A stretch of DNA of 40,351 nt. Source: an uncultured Lachnospiraceae bacterium (GTDB lineage Bacteria; Bacillota; Clostridia; Lachnospirales; Lachnospiraceae). The notes beneath the pieces were generated by a model. The model was not told the origin of the DNA. It ran no database searches and saw only the letters and a list, made by a program, of their open reading frames with translations. Positions 1 to 8,733 of this stretch are shown piece by piece (position 1 is the stretch's first letter; each line of letters opens with the position of its first letter). The stretch is taken from positions 1 through 40,351 of the forward strand of contig CALWAW010000044.1 of the NCBI GenBank assembly GCA_944375845.1, given 5' to 3'. Made by a program: the position numbers and the translations under genes.

Positions 1-380
1 ATCATTCCGCTTATAGTAAACGGTTGTGGCCCATAAACAATCCGAATTAATTCATATATAATGTTTCCTAGGAGAATTGTTCCCATAACGGTATAGATTG
101 TTTTCATGTTACGGAGCGGGTTAAAAATACAAATTGCCATAATACAGCCCACGAGTCCCATTACTACCGATCCAGCCAGAAGAGCCACCGGTACAGGCAC
201 TCCTATGATTGTAAAAAACAATCCCGCTACAATATAAGCTCCAAGAGCAATCACATTTGAGTGTGCAAAGTTTAAAAGTCCCGTTGCGTTCCATATAATA
301 GAATATTCTATACCCACAAGAGCATAGACAAATCCTAAAGCCACACCGCTAATCAAAAGCTGAAGAATTGTATTTACCAT
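1..380 (-). CDS. livH: Branched-chain amino acid-type ABC transporter permease (LivH family), 3' end cut off
   Basis: This is the inner-membrane permease of a high-affinity branched-chain amino acid or related amide/carboxylate ABC importer. The visible 126 residues begin MVNTILQLLISGVALG and contain the LivH N-terminal pattern: GFVYALVGIEYSIIW, then NATGLLNFAHSN and an ALGAY segment, with about four hydrophobic helices. The gene runs off position 1, so less than half of a normal protein of about 290 residues is present. The ATG at 378-380 follows AAAGGAGCTGTATCC, a good ribosome binding site. It lies downstream of the binding-protein gene and is separated from it by a hairpin with a T-run, which probably lowers permease expression relative to the binding protein. 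The transported substrate cannot be read from the sequence. Confidence 0.9.
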   Translation of the reverse strand, partial: MVNTILQLLISGVALGFVYALVGIEYSIIWNATGLLNFAHSNVIALGAYIVAGLFFTIIGVPVPVALLAGSVVMGLVGCIMAICIFNPLRNMKTIYTVMGTILLGNIIYELIRIVYGPQPFTISGM

Positions 381-396
381 GGATACAGCTCCTTTC

Positions 397-436
397 AAAA
401 AAACCGGGAGCGGCGGCCTAAGAAGCCGCCGCTCCC
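397..436 (-). terminator. Intergenic terminator between binding protein and permease genes
   Basis: A perfect 12-bp stem (406-417 with 425-436) with a 7-nt loop is followed, in minus-strand sense, by seven T residues (397-403). It starts 8 nt after the binding-protein stop codon and ends about 17 nt before the permease start. Partial termination here would give more binding protein than permease, a common arrangement in ABC import operons. Confidence 0.85.
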
Positions 437-443
437 AAAGTTT

Positions 444-1655
444 TTATTCTGCAGTTACAACCTCGACAAGCTGGGGCTGCTTATTTCCATCCATCTGTAC
501 TAATGACGCCTCATGAATCCAAGCTCCCTGATCATCGCAATTCAGTTTACCAACAATCCCCTGAATTCCTGTAACTGTCGCAAGCGCATCTCGAATTGCC
601 GCTGCATCATTTGCGCCTGCACGCTCAAGCGCATCTACAAGGCCCCAAGCCGCTCCATAATAAGATGCCGCAAACATTTCCGGATCAATATCGTATGCCG
701 CATTAAATGCTTCTTTGAATTCTACAATATAATCCTCTGTCGCTGTAGAACAATAATCTGTACACACATACCATCCTTCGATCCATTCTGGCTCCATCAA
801 TTCATTAACTGTGCTCATTGCGGGCGCGCCAGAACTTACAACAGGAAGTTCAATACCAAGCTCGTTAATTTGACGACTGATGACTACCATATCTGCATCG
901 TGCGTCCAAATCAAAAGTGCATCGCATCCAGCATTAACCAGGTTCAGCAACTGTCCCGACATATCCGTGTCGTTAACGTTATGAACCTCTGCTGCATAAT
1001 CCACTCCCTCTGCTTGGAAATATTCCTCGAGTACACCTAACGCACCTGTGCCAAAATCATCGCTGCAATAAAGGATACCAACTTTCTCAGCATTTAATGT
1101 GTCTTTGCACACCATTCCGCCAACCTGTGCTACAATATTATCGCTAGCACGGCAGAAAAACAAATATTCATTATTCAAATCTAATAACGAAGGACTTGTC
1201 CCACCGCTGATATAAGGAATTTTAGCATTCTTAGCAATGTCAGAAACCGCTTTTGCATTAGCGCTTCTGTGGGGGCCAATCACCACCTGGCATCCATCAG
1301 AAATACACTTATTCATGGCGTTAATGGCGCCTTCCGTTGTGCACTGGTCATCTTGAATATCCAGCTCAACTTTCATCCCATTAATACCGCCCTCTTCGTT
1401 AACCTGATTAATTACTAATTCTACAGCCTGCTGCATTCTTAATCCATCTGTAGGGGCATCTCCCGTTACCATTGTGATAAGGCCGACTTTAAATACATCT
1501 CCGCCTGCTGTCTCTCCCTCCGCTTTTTCAGGGATTTCTTCCTCAGCACTGGTCGTACCTGCCACACCGTCTGTTTCCTCCGATTCTTTACTTCCACATG
1601 CAGCCAAGCTCAAAATCATCATCAGTGAAAGTAACAAAGCTAAAATTTTTTTCAT
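444..1655 (-). CDS. livK: ABC transporter substrate-binding lipoprotein, LivK / Peripla_BP_6 family
   Basis: This is the extracellular ligand-binding component of the Liv-type importer. The start is the ATG at 1653-1655, preceded by AAAAGGAGAAAAGTT; an in-frame TTG at 1673 has no such site. The 403-residue product has a lipoprotein signal, MKKILALLLSLMMILSLAAC, with lipobox LAAC at 17-20, so Cys20 should be lipidated. A Ser/Glu/Thr-rich linker follows. The periplasmic-binding-protein fold starts near residue 57 with FKVGLITMVTGDAPTDG and includes MKVELDIQDDQ, VIGPHRSANAKAVSDIA and IPYISGGTSP, all characteristic of the Leu/Ile/Val-binding family. The dehydrogenase gene lies about 70 nt upstream and the permease downstream, so the three are probably co-transcribed. 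The ligand may be an amino acid, amide or hydroxy acid. Confidence 0.9.
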   Translation of the reverse strand: MKKILALLLSLMMILSLAACGSKESEETDGVAGTTSAEEEIPEKAEGETAGGDVFKVGLITMVTGDAPTDGLRMQQAVELVINQVNEEGGINGMKVELDIQDDQCTTEGAINAMNKCISDGCQVVIGPHRSANAKAVSDIAKNAKIPYISGGTSPSLLDLNNEYLFFCRASDNIVAQVGGMVCKDTLNAEKVGILYCSDDFGTGALGVLEEYFQAEGVDYAAEVHNVNDTDMSGQLLNLVNAGCDALLIWTHDADMVVISRQINELGIELPVVSSGAPAMSTVNELMEPEWIEGWYVCTDYCSTATEDYIVEFKEAFNAAYDIDPEMFAASYYGAAWGLVDALERAGANDAAAIRDALATVTGIQGIVGKLNCDDQGAWIHEASLVQMDGNKQPQLVEVVTAE

Positions 1656-1724
1656 AACTTTTCTCCTTTTCAATAGTTTGTGCGTGTTATTCCTTCTATC
1701 TTTCTATCCTCCTTTCTCTTATAT

Positions 1725-2807
1725 TTATAGCTTGACGAAGGCATTATGCCCACCTTCCAGTACAAGCTCTTTGCTCCATTCACAATTTAATCCCTTCGCA
1801 ATTTCTATCAAACCATTCCATGTGCTGTCAGGAAGTTCAATTCCGTTTTTTTGACTGCATTCGGTATTTTTCTCTTCTATTTCGCCCGGAAGAAGAACTT
1901 CTGTAAACCCTTTGGCGGGTTTTGTGTCTTTAAAGAAACGAAAATGTTTTTCACTTTGTTCTTTAAACAATTCTTCTCCGAAAAAAGCTTCCGGATTTAC
2001 TGCCATAAGAAATACACCATTTTGAGCATCCGGCTTTTCCGGCAAACAACTCCAATAATCCGTATTGGAAAGAGCAATCGTAAAAATATCCGCCATCATG
2101 GCCAGAGCTGATCCTTTTGCTCCGCCCATCGGCAAAATAGTTCCTCTTGGAGGTCCATAAAATTCCATTGGTTTAACAGTATCATTTCCGTAGCCATCTC
2201 TAATCCAGCCTTGAGGAACATCCCTGCCCTCCTGCACATATGAGCGAAGTTTTCCTTCCGCCACAACTGTCGTTGCACAATCTAAAACAACCGGCGTACC
2301 ATATTTTCTTGGAACAGCAAATGCAATGGGATTTGTTCCCAATTTCCCTTCTGCTCCACCAAATGGAGCCATAGGGCCTACAGTGAAAACTGCTGCCATT
2401 CCAAATGCCAGCAATCCTTTCCTGGCAATACGTTCCACATAAGATCCCAGGCGTCCAATATGATTAGCATTTACACTAATTGCACAGGCAATCATACTAG
2501 CCTTAGCCTTTTCTGCCACCACGTCCGCCATAAATGCCGCCCCTATTTGGCCAAAGTTATGGTTACAATCCACAATAGCCGTTGTCAGAGTTTCTCTGAT
2601 CACTCCAACAATCGCTCCCGGCTTTATCGAACCTTCAGCAATTTCATCTAAATACTGAGGAATGCGAAGAACACCATGAGAATGAACGCCGGCCATATTT
2701 GCCTCAACCAACTCTCTGGATACAATCTCCGCTTCTTCCTTCGGAACGCCAGCTTTTACAAATATTTCAATCACTTTTTCCAGTAAATCTTGGCACTTAA
2801 TTTTCAA
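1725..2807 (-). CDS. Ldh2-family NAD(P)-dependent oxidoreductase (malate/L-lactate/ureidoglycolate dehydrogenase-like)
   Basis: The Ldh2 family oxidises 2-hydroxy acids or reduces 2-keto/imino acids with NAD(P). Family landmarks are HSHGVLRIPQY (about 42-52), NANHIGRLGSY (about 114-124), KLGTNPIAFAVPR, LDCATTVVAEGKL, and a glycine-rich MGGAKGSALAMMADIF. The C-terminal PGE segment is also present. I place the start at the TTG at 2805-2807, preceded by GGAGAG with 6-nt spacing. This gives an N-terminus LKIKCQDLLEKVIEIF that fits the family. The alternative ATG at 2844-2846 would add 13 residues, has only AGGA touching the start codon, and would leave a leader of only about 11 nt after the promoter at 2865-2894. 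The exact substrate is unknown; pairing with a Liv-type importer suggests the imported compound feeds this enzyme. Confidence 0.85.
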   Translation of the reverse strand: MKIKCQDLLEKVIEIFVKAGVPKEEAEIVSRELVEANMAGVHSHGVLRIPQYLDEIAEGSIKPGAIVGVIRETLTTAIVDCNHNFGQIGAAFMADVVAEKAKASMIACAISVNANHIGRLGSYVERIARKGLLAFGMAAVFTVGPMAPFGGAEGKLGTNPIAFAVPRKYGTPVVLDCATTVVAEGKLRSYVQEGRDVPQGWIRDGYGNDTVKPMEFYGPPRGTILPMGGAKGSALAMMADIFTIALSNTDYWSCLPEKPDAQNGVFLMAVNPEAFFGEELFKEQSEKHFRFFKDTKPAKGFTEVLLPGEIEEKNTECSQKNGIELPDSTWNGLIEIAKGLNCEWSKELVLEGGHNAFVKL

Positions 2808-2864
2808 TTCTTTCTCTCCAGTATTAGCAGTTTTGTATATTTCCATTCCTGTTTACTGGTGTTT

Positions 2865-2894
2865 ATTGTAATATATTCCATATTATTGTGTCAA
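2865..2894 (-). promoter_or_regulatory. Sigma-A-type promoter for the Ldh2-Liv operon
   Basis: Minus-strand TTGACA (2889-2894), an 18-bp spacer, then TACAAT (2865-2870). Both boxes are near consensus. Predicted transcription starts around 2855-2859, which favours the TTG start of the dehydrogenase. Upstream, two GTTC/GAAC inverted half-site pairs are visible between 2926 and 2980. Confidence 0.75.
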
Positions 2895-2984
2895 AATTTA
2901 TGCCATTCATCAAAAACCTGCATAAATAGAACAATAATTCGTTCCAAAATTGTATATATTTTTGTTCACGCATTTTGAACATAC

Positions 2985-3039
2985 AAAAAGCCCCTCACTA
3001 TCTGCCATATTGACTTTCCAATATAACAAATAGTGAGGG
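2985..3039 (-). terminator. Branched terminator after the PrsA-like gene
   Basis: A 10-bp outer stem (2992-3001 with 3030-3039) encloses a smaller 6-bp hairpin (3007-3012 with 3019-3024). In minus-strand sense it is followed by GGGCTTTTTG. It ends the PrsA-like gene, whose stop lies at 3058, and marks the boundary with the AT-richer left block. Confidence 0.75.
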
Positions 3040-3057
3040 ACTTATCTTTTCTGTATA

Positions 3058-4125
3058 TTATTCGGCGCTTTCGCTCTCCGCCGCTGTCTCGCTTTCGCCT
3101 TCCGATTCAGCCGTGGTTTCCGGCGCCTCGTAGATCACCTCGTCGAAGGTTACCACAGCCCAGACCTTTTCGTTCACCTTGAACTCGGGCGCGGCGGCCT
3201 CCCAGTCGGCGTAAACCGCCTCAAAGGCCTCTGTGCGGCGCTCGCTGACGATGACGGGCTTTTCCTCCTCCGTGGCCTCCTCGTCAAAGTCGGTCACGCA
3301 GTATACCACGTACCAGCCATAGCCGTCCTGATACACCATGTCGGTCTCGCCGGTGGAAAGGGACATGCCCAGATCGCCCAGCTCGTTGTCAAAATCGCCT
3401 TCCCCGAAGGTGTTGGTCACGTAGAGATAGCGCTCGGAGTCCTCGTCGGCGATGGCCTCCATGGCCTCCTCGCTGTTTTCGCCTCCGGCGACCCGCTCCT
3501 TTATTTTAGCGGCCAGCTCTTCAGCCTCGGCGGCGTCCTCGCCGTCGCGCACCAGAATATAGCGGATGGTCCTCTGGGCGGCCTCCTCGTCGGTGACTAC
3601 CGTGTCCACATCCTTGATGGCGTACTCATAGGCCTTCACGGCCAGCGCGTTGTTGGTGATGATCTCCTTCGCCCGCTCCTCGGACAGGTTGACCACATCG
3701 GGCATCACCTCGGCGATTCCCTCCATGGTGCTGTCCACCGTGGCGTCCACCAGGGCCTGCTCGTCCTCGTCCAGGGTCAGCCCCAGCTCCTCGGCCTTGG
3801 CCTTCAGCACATAGGTCTGATGGATGGCCTTCATCACGCTTTCCTTTGTATAATCCTCAAGGGTCTCGCCCGTTCCCACATCCATGGTCCATAAGGAAGG
3901 ATCCACCGACGTGCCGTATCTTTCCCCGTAATAGAGCTCATTGGTGTACTGACTGGTCCTGGCCTGGAAATTGGCCTCGTCAAGGTAAATATCCGTATCT
4001 CCAAAGGTGGCGACTACCGTGGTGGGGTAGTCCTCCAGCGCGACTCTGACGCTGCCGCAGGCCGCAAGGCCCATGGCCGAAAACGCCGCCAGCGCCGCCG
4101 CCAGCCCTCTTTTTAAGTTTTTCAT
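3058..4125 (-). CDS. prsA: PrsA/SurA-like peptidyl-prolyl isomerase (foldase) lipoprotein
   Basis: This is probably an extracytoplasmic foldase that helps secreted proteins fold. The ATG at 4123-4125 is preceded by CAGGAGG about 11 nt upstream; the GTG further up at 4176 would put a charged extension before the signal peptide and is not favoured. The 355-residue product has signal peptide MKNLKRGLAAALAAF with lipobox LAAC (20-23). A SurA_N-like helical region follows (about 35-175), then a parvulin-like domain (about 186-290) with TIRYILVRDGE, LGDLGMSLSTGE and GYGWYVVYCV. The last 20 or so residues are an acidic Ser/Glu/Ala/Thr tail. The parvulin domain is divergent, so isomerase activity is not assured. 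It has its own promoter overlapping the end of mfd. Confidence 0.8.
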   Translation of the reverse strand: MKNLKRGLAAALAAFSAMGLAACGSVRVALEDYPTTVVATFGDTDIYLDEANFQARTSQYTNELYYGERYGTSVDPSLWTMDVGTGETLEDYTKESVMKAIHQTYVLKAKAEELGLTLDEDEQALVDATVDSTMEGIAEVMPDVVNLSEERAKEIITNNALAVKAYEYAIKDVDTVVTDEEAAQRTIRYILVRDGEDAAEAEELAAKIKERVAGGENSEEAMEAIADEDSERYLYVTNTFGEGDFDNELGDLGMSLSTGETDMVYQDGYGWYVVYCVTDFDEEATEEEKPVIVSERRTEAFEAVYADWEAAAPEFKVNEKVWAVVTFDEVIYEAPETTAESEGESETAAESESAE

Positions 4126-4181
4126 AACCTCTGTATCCTCCTGAACGTGTTTCTTCCGGCCTGTAAGCACAGACACTGAAT

Positions 4182-4210
4182 ATTATAGTACCAAACCATT
4201 AAACTAGCAA
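4182..4210 (-). promoter_or_regulatory. Promoter for the PrsA-like gene
   Basis: Minus-strand TTGCTA (4205-4210), a 17-bp spacer and a perfect TATAAT (4182-4187). The -35 box lies in the last codons of mfd, so prsA can be expressed independently of mfd. Confidence 0.7.
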
Positions 4211-7200
4211 CTCTTTTATGGAATTTAACAGGATTTTCACTTTTTCCAGCATCTGTCTGGCCTCACGGTTTTCATTCCTTCTGTCGGTGAGCGTAAAGCC
4301 CGGCTGGCCGGAGGCGGTGAACTTCAGGGCTCCGCCGTAGCTCTTCACCAGGCCGGGGATCTCCTCCGCCCGGACCGGCGCTTCCCCGTACATGGAAAGC
4401 CTCACCTGGCTCTTGTTTCCCGTAAGCTCCGTCACATAGGCGCTGTGGGCCAGGGCCTTGAGCTGGGCGATCTCCAGCAGGTTCTCCACCGGCCTGGGGA
4501 CGTCGCCGAACCGGTCGATGAGCTCGTCGCGCATATCCATGGCGTCCTCGTCGGTCTCAATGGCCGCGATCCGCTTATAGATCTCCATCTTCTGGGCCTC
4601 GTTCTTAATATAGGAAGGCGGGATATAGGCGTCGATGTTGAAGTCGATGACCGTCTCAAAATCCTCCTGCTCCTTCTCTCCCTTCAGGGCCAGCACCGCC
4701 TGGTTCAGAAGCTTGCAGTAAAGATCATAGCCGATGGCCTCGATGTGTCCGTGCTGCTCGGCTCCCAGAAGATTTCCCGCGCCGCGGATCTCCAGATCCC
4801 GCATGGCGATTTTGATCCCGGAGCCCAGCTCCGTGAATTCCCGGATGGCGGCCAGCCTCTTTTCCGCCTCCTCCTTAAGGAGCTTGTTGCGCCTGTACAT
4901 CAGAAAGGCGTAGGCGTTCCTTCCGCTCCTGCCCACGCGGCCCCGGAGCTGATACAGCTGGGCCAGGCCGAAGCGGTCGGCGTCGTGGATGATGATGGTG
5001 TTCACGTTGGAGATGTCCAGCCCGGTTTCGATGATGGTGGTGGAGACCAGCACGTCGATCTCGCCGTTGATGAAATCCAGCATGATCTGCTCCAGCTTCC
5101 GCTCGGGCATCTGGCCGTGGGCGTAGACCACGGCGGCGTCGGGCACCAGGGAGGCGATCCTCGCCGTGACCTCCTCAATGTCCTTGACCCGGTTATACAC
5201 ATAATAGACCTGCCCGCCCCGGGCCCGCTCCCGCTCGATGGCCTCCCGGACCATCTCCTCATTGTACTCCATCACATAGGTCTGGATGGGCACCCGGTCA
5301 AGGGGCGGCTCCTCCAGCACGCTCATGTCCCGGATCCCCACCAGGCTCATGTGGAGGGTGCGGGGGATGGGCGTGGCCGTCAGCGTCAGCACGTCCACGT
5401 TTTCCCGGAGCTTTTTGATCTTCTCCTTGTGGGCCACGCCGAAGCGCTGCTCCTCGTCGATGATGAGAAGGCCCAGATCCTTGAACTTCACGTCGTCCGA
5501 AAGGACCCGGTGGGTTCCGATCACAATATCCACCAGTCCCTTGCGGAGGCCCTCCAGGGCGGCCTTCTGCCGGGCGGGGCTCCTGAACCGGGAAAGGAGC
5601 TCGATCCGCACCGGATAGTTCATCATCCTCTGGGTAAAGGTATTGTAATGCTGCTGGGCAAGGATCGTGGTGGGCACCAGGTACACCACCTGCTTGTTCT
5701 CCTGCACGGCCTTGAAGGCGGCCCGGATGGCGATCTCGGTCTTTCCGTAGCCCACGTCGCCGCAGATCAGGCGATCCATGATCTTTCCGCTCTCCATATC
5801 CCGCTTCACCGCCTCGATGGCAACCTCCTGATCCTCCGTCTCCTCGTAGGGGAACAGCTCCTCAAACTCCTTCTGCCAGACCGTGTCGGCTCCGTAGCGG
5901 AAGCCCTCCTTCCTCTGCCTGGCCGCGTAAAGCTGTACCAGATCCTTTGCGATCTCGCGGACGGCGCCCCTGGCCCTGGCCTTGGTGCGTCCCCACTCCT
6001 GGCCGCCCAGCTTATTGAGCTTCGGCGTTTTCGCGTCGGAGCCGGCGTACTTCTGGATCATATCCATCTGAGTCACCGGAAGATACAGGCAGCCGTTCCC
6101 CGCGTACTCGATCTTGATATAATCCTTTACGATCCTGTCGACCTCGATCTTCTCGATTCCCCGGTAAATGCCGAGGCCGTGATTTTCATGGACCACGTAA
6201 TCCCCCGGCGAAAGCTCGGCGAAGCTCTGGATCTTTTTCCCTTCATAGGCGGGCTTTTTCCTCCTTCGCTTTTTCTCTGTGCCGAACATATCGCTCTCGG
6301 GGATCACCACAAATTTAATCAGCGGATACTCGAAGCCCCTGTGAAGGGTGCCGTAGAGGACGCAGACCTCCCCCGGAAGGATCTCCTTATTTTCCTCCTC
6401 CGTGTAATAGGCCCGGAGGCCGTACTCGTCCCGCAGGTCTCCCGCCAGCCTGGCTCCTCTGGTGCGGGAGGCGCAAAGAAGGGCCACCCGGTAGTTTTCC
6501 CGCTTCCACCGCTTTAAATCGCCGATCAGAAGCTCAAAGCCGTTCTTATAAGAGCTTCCGTTCTTCACCGTCATGCTGTAACGGGTCTTTACGGGGATGG
6601 CCTTCTGCTCCAGCGCCGAAAACAGCACGCTTCTGGGGCGCGCCAGCGCCGCCGCCGTCTCTCCGGCAGAACAGAGGATATCCGTCTGGCCGGGAAGAAG
6701 ATAGCCCTTCTCAAGCCTCTGGGACATGCTCTCCCTGAATTCCGCCTCAATGACCCCGGCCCGCTCCAGGACCCTGGCGGGCTCATCCACAAACACCGGC
6801 GCCTCCCGGTCAAAATAATCCAGAAAGGACACCGTCTCCGGATAAAAATACCGGATGCAGCTCTCCAGCGCTCCCAGGAAGCAGCCCTCGGAAAGCTCCT
6901 CGCAGAGCTCCCCGGCCACAGTCTCGATCCTGCGGGCCTCCTCCCGGCGTCCGTTTTCTGAAAATTTCTTTTTCTGGAGCTCCTTCTCCTTTAAGATCCG
7001 TTTCTGACCGTCCCGGGCCCGCTCCGGCGAGAGCACCAGCTCCCTGGCGGGATAGAGCCTGACCCTTTCCAGCCGCTCCACCGACCTCTGGCTCTCGGCG
7101 TCAAAGGAGCGGATGGAGTCGATCTCGTCTCCCCAGAGCTCGATCCGCACCGGGTTTTCCTCCGTCAGCGGAAAAATATCCAGTATCCCGCCGCGGACGC

Positions 7201-7714
7201 AGAACTGCCCGGCCGTCTCCACCTGGCCGCAGCGCTCATAGCCCAGGTATACCAGGCGCTCCTTAAGCTCGTCTAAGGAAAGCTCCTGCCCCTCCTCCAG
7301 CGAGATGACGCTGTCCGCCAGAGCGGACAGAGGCATCAGATGATCCATGCAGGCGTCCACCGTGGTGACAATGATGCCCCGCCCCTCCTCCAGAAGCTGC
7401 TTTAACACCGTCATCCTCTGCCTTGTGAGCAGGCTTCCCTGAACGTCGGCGCTGTAAAACAGAAGATCCCTGGCCGGATAGAGGAATACCTCCCTGTCGA
7501 AGCATCTGTAATCGTCATAAATATCCCTTGCCCTGGCGTCGTTGGGAGCTATCACCACCTTGAGGGGAAAGTCCCGGCCCAGCTCAGCCATCTGGTGGAC
7601 CTTCTGGGAATCCGTGCCGCCGCTGACAGAAACAGGACCTCTGCCCCTGCAAAGGTCCTCCTTTGTATCCATATATTCTTTTAATTCCGGAAGCGGACTG
7701 CGAAAGGATGCCAT
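4199..7714 (-). CDS. mfd: Transcription-repair coupling factor Mfd
   Basis: Mfd removes RNA polymerase stalled at DNA lesions and recruits UvrA for strand-specific excision repair. The 1171-residue length is normal. Domains in order: UvrB-homology region (about 1-330), RNA polymerase interaction domain (about 495-560; [18 protein letters not shown]), a RecG-like translocase with Walker [10 protein letters not shown] (652-660) and a DEEQ box (753-756), helicase motif [16 protein letters not shown], the C-terminal motor lobe with [11 protein letters not shown], and the TRCF domain (about 1010-1110). The ATG is preceded by CAGGAGTGATCAG and begins 4 nt after the pth stop, so pth and mfd are translationally close. 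Nothing looks broken. The long open frames on the opposite strand are codon-bias shadows of this gene. Confidence 0.98.
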   Translation of the reverse strand: MASFRSPLPELKEYMDTKEDLCRGRGPVSVSGGTDSQKVHQMAELGRDFPLKVVIAPNDARARDIYDDYRCFDREVFLYPARDLLFYSADVQGSLLTRQRMTVLKQLLEEGRGIIVTTVDACMDHLMPLSALADSVISLEEGQELSLDELKERLVYLGYERCGQVETAGQFCVRGGILDIFPLTEENPVRIELWGDEIDSIRSFDAESQRSVERLERVRLYPARELVLSPERARDGQKRILKEKELQKKKFSENGRREEARRIETVAGELCEELSEGCFLGALESCIRYFYPETVSFLDYFDREAPVFVDEPARVLERAGVIEAEFRESMSQRLEKGYLLPGQTDILCSAGETAAALARPRSVLFSALEQKAIPVKTRYSMTVKNGSSYKNGFELLIGDLKRWKRENYRVALLCASRTRGARLAGDLRDEYGLRAYYTEEENKEILPGEVCVLYGTLHRGFEYPLIKFVVIPESDMFGTEKKRRRKKPAYEGKKIQSFAELSPGDYVVHENHGLGIYRGIEKIEVDRIVKDYIKIEYAGNGCLYLPVTQMDMIQKYAGSDAKTPKLNKLGGQEWGRTKARARGAVREIAKDLVQLYAARQRKEGFRYGADTVWQKEFEELFPYEETEDQEVAIEAVKRDMESGKIMDRLICGDVGYGKTEIAIRAAFKAVQENKQVVYLVPTTILAQQHYNTFTQRMMNYPVRIELLSRFRSPARQKAALEGLRKGLVDIVIGTHRVLSDDVKFKDLGLLIIDEEQRFGVAHKEKIKKLRENVDVLTLTATPIPRTLHMSLVGIRDMSVLEEPPLDRVPIQTYVMEYNEEMVREAIERERARGGQVYYVYNRVKDIEEVTARIASLVPDAAVVYAHGQMPERKLEQIMLDFINGEIDVLVSTTIIETGLDISNVNTIIIHDADRFGLAQLYQLRGRVGRSGRNAYAFLMYRRNKLLKEEAEKRLAAIREFTELGSGIKIAMRDLEIRGAGNLLGAEQHGHIEAIGYDLYCKLLNQAVLALKGEKEQEDFETVIDFNIDAYIPPSYIKNEAQKMEIYKRIAAIETDEDAMDMRDELIDRFGDVPRPVENLLEIAQLKALAHSAYVTELTGNKSQVRLSMYGEAPVRAEEIPGLVKSYGGALKFTASGQPGFTLTDRRNENREARQMLEKVKILLNSIKELLV

Positions 7715-7718
7715 CTGA

Positions 7719-8297
7719 TCACTCCTGTTCTTTCTTTTTCCCGTTGAACTGGTTCATGGCCGCCGCCATCTGGCCGCCCACGATCATCACCGCCGCCCGG
7801 ACTGCTTCCGAAAGGCCTTCCCGCACCAGGGGAAGCTCCTCCTCTGGAAAACGGCCGAGGACATAATCGGCCAGATCCATTCTGGGAGGCTTTGCGCCCA
7901 CGCCTATCCGGATCCTGGCAAACTGGTCCGTTCCCAGCCTGGCAATGATGTTCTTCATTCCGTTGTGGCCTCCGGCGCTTCCCTTTTCCCGGATCCTGAG
8001 ACGCCCCACGTCCAGATTGATATCGTCGTAGATCACCAGAAGCTCCTCGGGCGAAAGCTTATAGTAATCCATCACCTGGCGGATGCTCTCCCCGCTTAAA
8101 TTCATAAATGTCTGGGGCTTTACCAGAATCACCCTCTGCCCCTCTATGACCCCTTTTCCGATGAGGGCCTTATGCTTTTCCGTATCCACGCTGATCCGGC
8201 AGCGCTCCGCCAGCTCGTCAATGGCGCCGAAGCCCACGTTGTGGCGGGTACCGGCGTAGCGAAGCCCCGGATTTCCAAGTCCTGCGATCACAAACAT
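7719..8297 (-). CDS. pth: Peptidyl-tRNA hydrolase
   Basis: Pth releases peptides from peptidyl-tRNA that has dropped off ribosomes, recycling tRNA in the cytoplasm. The start is the ATG at 8295-8297 (MFVIAGLGNPG), preceded by GGGAGAGATCGT. The frame stays open upstream, but that extension has no Pth similarity. The 192-residue product has normal length and the expected residues: Asn9, catalytic His19 in TRHNVG, the PQTFMNLSG segment, YDDINLDVGRLRIR, and GSAGGHNGMKNI. It sits immediately before mfd, a conserved order in Firmicutes. Confidence 0.97.
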   Translation of the reverse strand: MFVIAGLGNPGLRYAGTRHNVGFGAIDELAERCRISVDTEKHKALIGKGVIEGQRVILVKPQTFMNLSGESIRQVMDYYKLSPEELLVIYDDINLDVGRLRIREKGSAGGHNGMKNIIARLGTDQFARIRIGVGAKPPRMDLADYVLGRFPEEELPLVREGLSEAVRAAVMIVGGQMAAAMNQFNGKKKEQE

Positions 8298-8372
8298 ACG
8301 ATCTCTCCCGTTCTCATAATCGGTCCCGCGGCCGCCCCTGCCGCCGCTATGGAAATGATAATATAAGCCGGG

Positions 8373-8409
8373 AAAAAAATCAAGCGGCGGAGGGACTCCC
8401 TTCCGCCGC
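8373..8409 (-). terminator. Terminator after spoVG
   Basis: GC-rich stem (8384-8391 with 8402-8409, extended by GGG/CCC inside) followed in minus-strand sense by TTGATTTTTTT. It separates spoVG from pth-mfd. Confidence 0.85.
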
Positions 8410-8424
8410 CTGTCTTTCGCGCCT

Positions 8425-8697
8425 CTACTCCTCCTCGGCCTCGAGAAGGGTCGATTCGTACTTATCCAGGATGATGCTCTGGATCCGGTCCCTGGTCCCG
8501 GAATTGATGGGATGGGCGATATCGCGGTATTCGCCGTCAGCCGCCTTGCGGCTGGGCATGGCGATGAACATTCCCTTCTCGCCCTCGATGACCTTGATAT
8601 CGTGGACCACGAACTCATTGTCGATGGTGATCGACACGATGGCCTTCATCTTCCCCTCTTTGGCTACCTTTCTAACCCTCACGTCTGTAATCTGCAT
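8425..8697 (-). CDS. spoVG: SpoVG family regulator
   Basis: SpoVG is a small conserved nucleic-acid-binding protein first known for its effects on sporulation septation and later shown to bind DNA and RNA in several Firmicutes. The 90-residue product begins [11 protein letters not shown] and contains [32 protein letters not shown] and FRDIAHP-like [15 protein letters not shown], the core SpoVG signature. The ATG at 8695-8697 is chosen over the TTG two codons upstream because it gives the family N-terminus; the GGAAGGGGA site serves either. It starts 37 nt after glgD ends, so it may be read through from glgC-glgD or from a promoter inside glgD. Confidence 0.97.
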   Translation of the reverse strand: MQITDVRVRKVAKEGKMKAIVSITIDNEFVVHDIKVIEGEKGMFIAMPSRKAADGEYRDIAHPINSGTRDRIQSIILDKYESTLLEAEEE

Positions 8698-8733
8698 CTT
8701 CAACAGTCCCCTTCCTTTGTCTTTTCACCAGGC

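Noticed and set aside
4445..6517. A 690-codon open frame on the plus strand opposite mfd
   Set aside because: It mirrors mfd codon by codon, is rich in His/Leu/Asp/Val typical of reversed GC-rich coding sequence, has no ribosome binding site and no family similarity.
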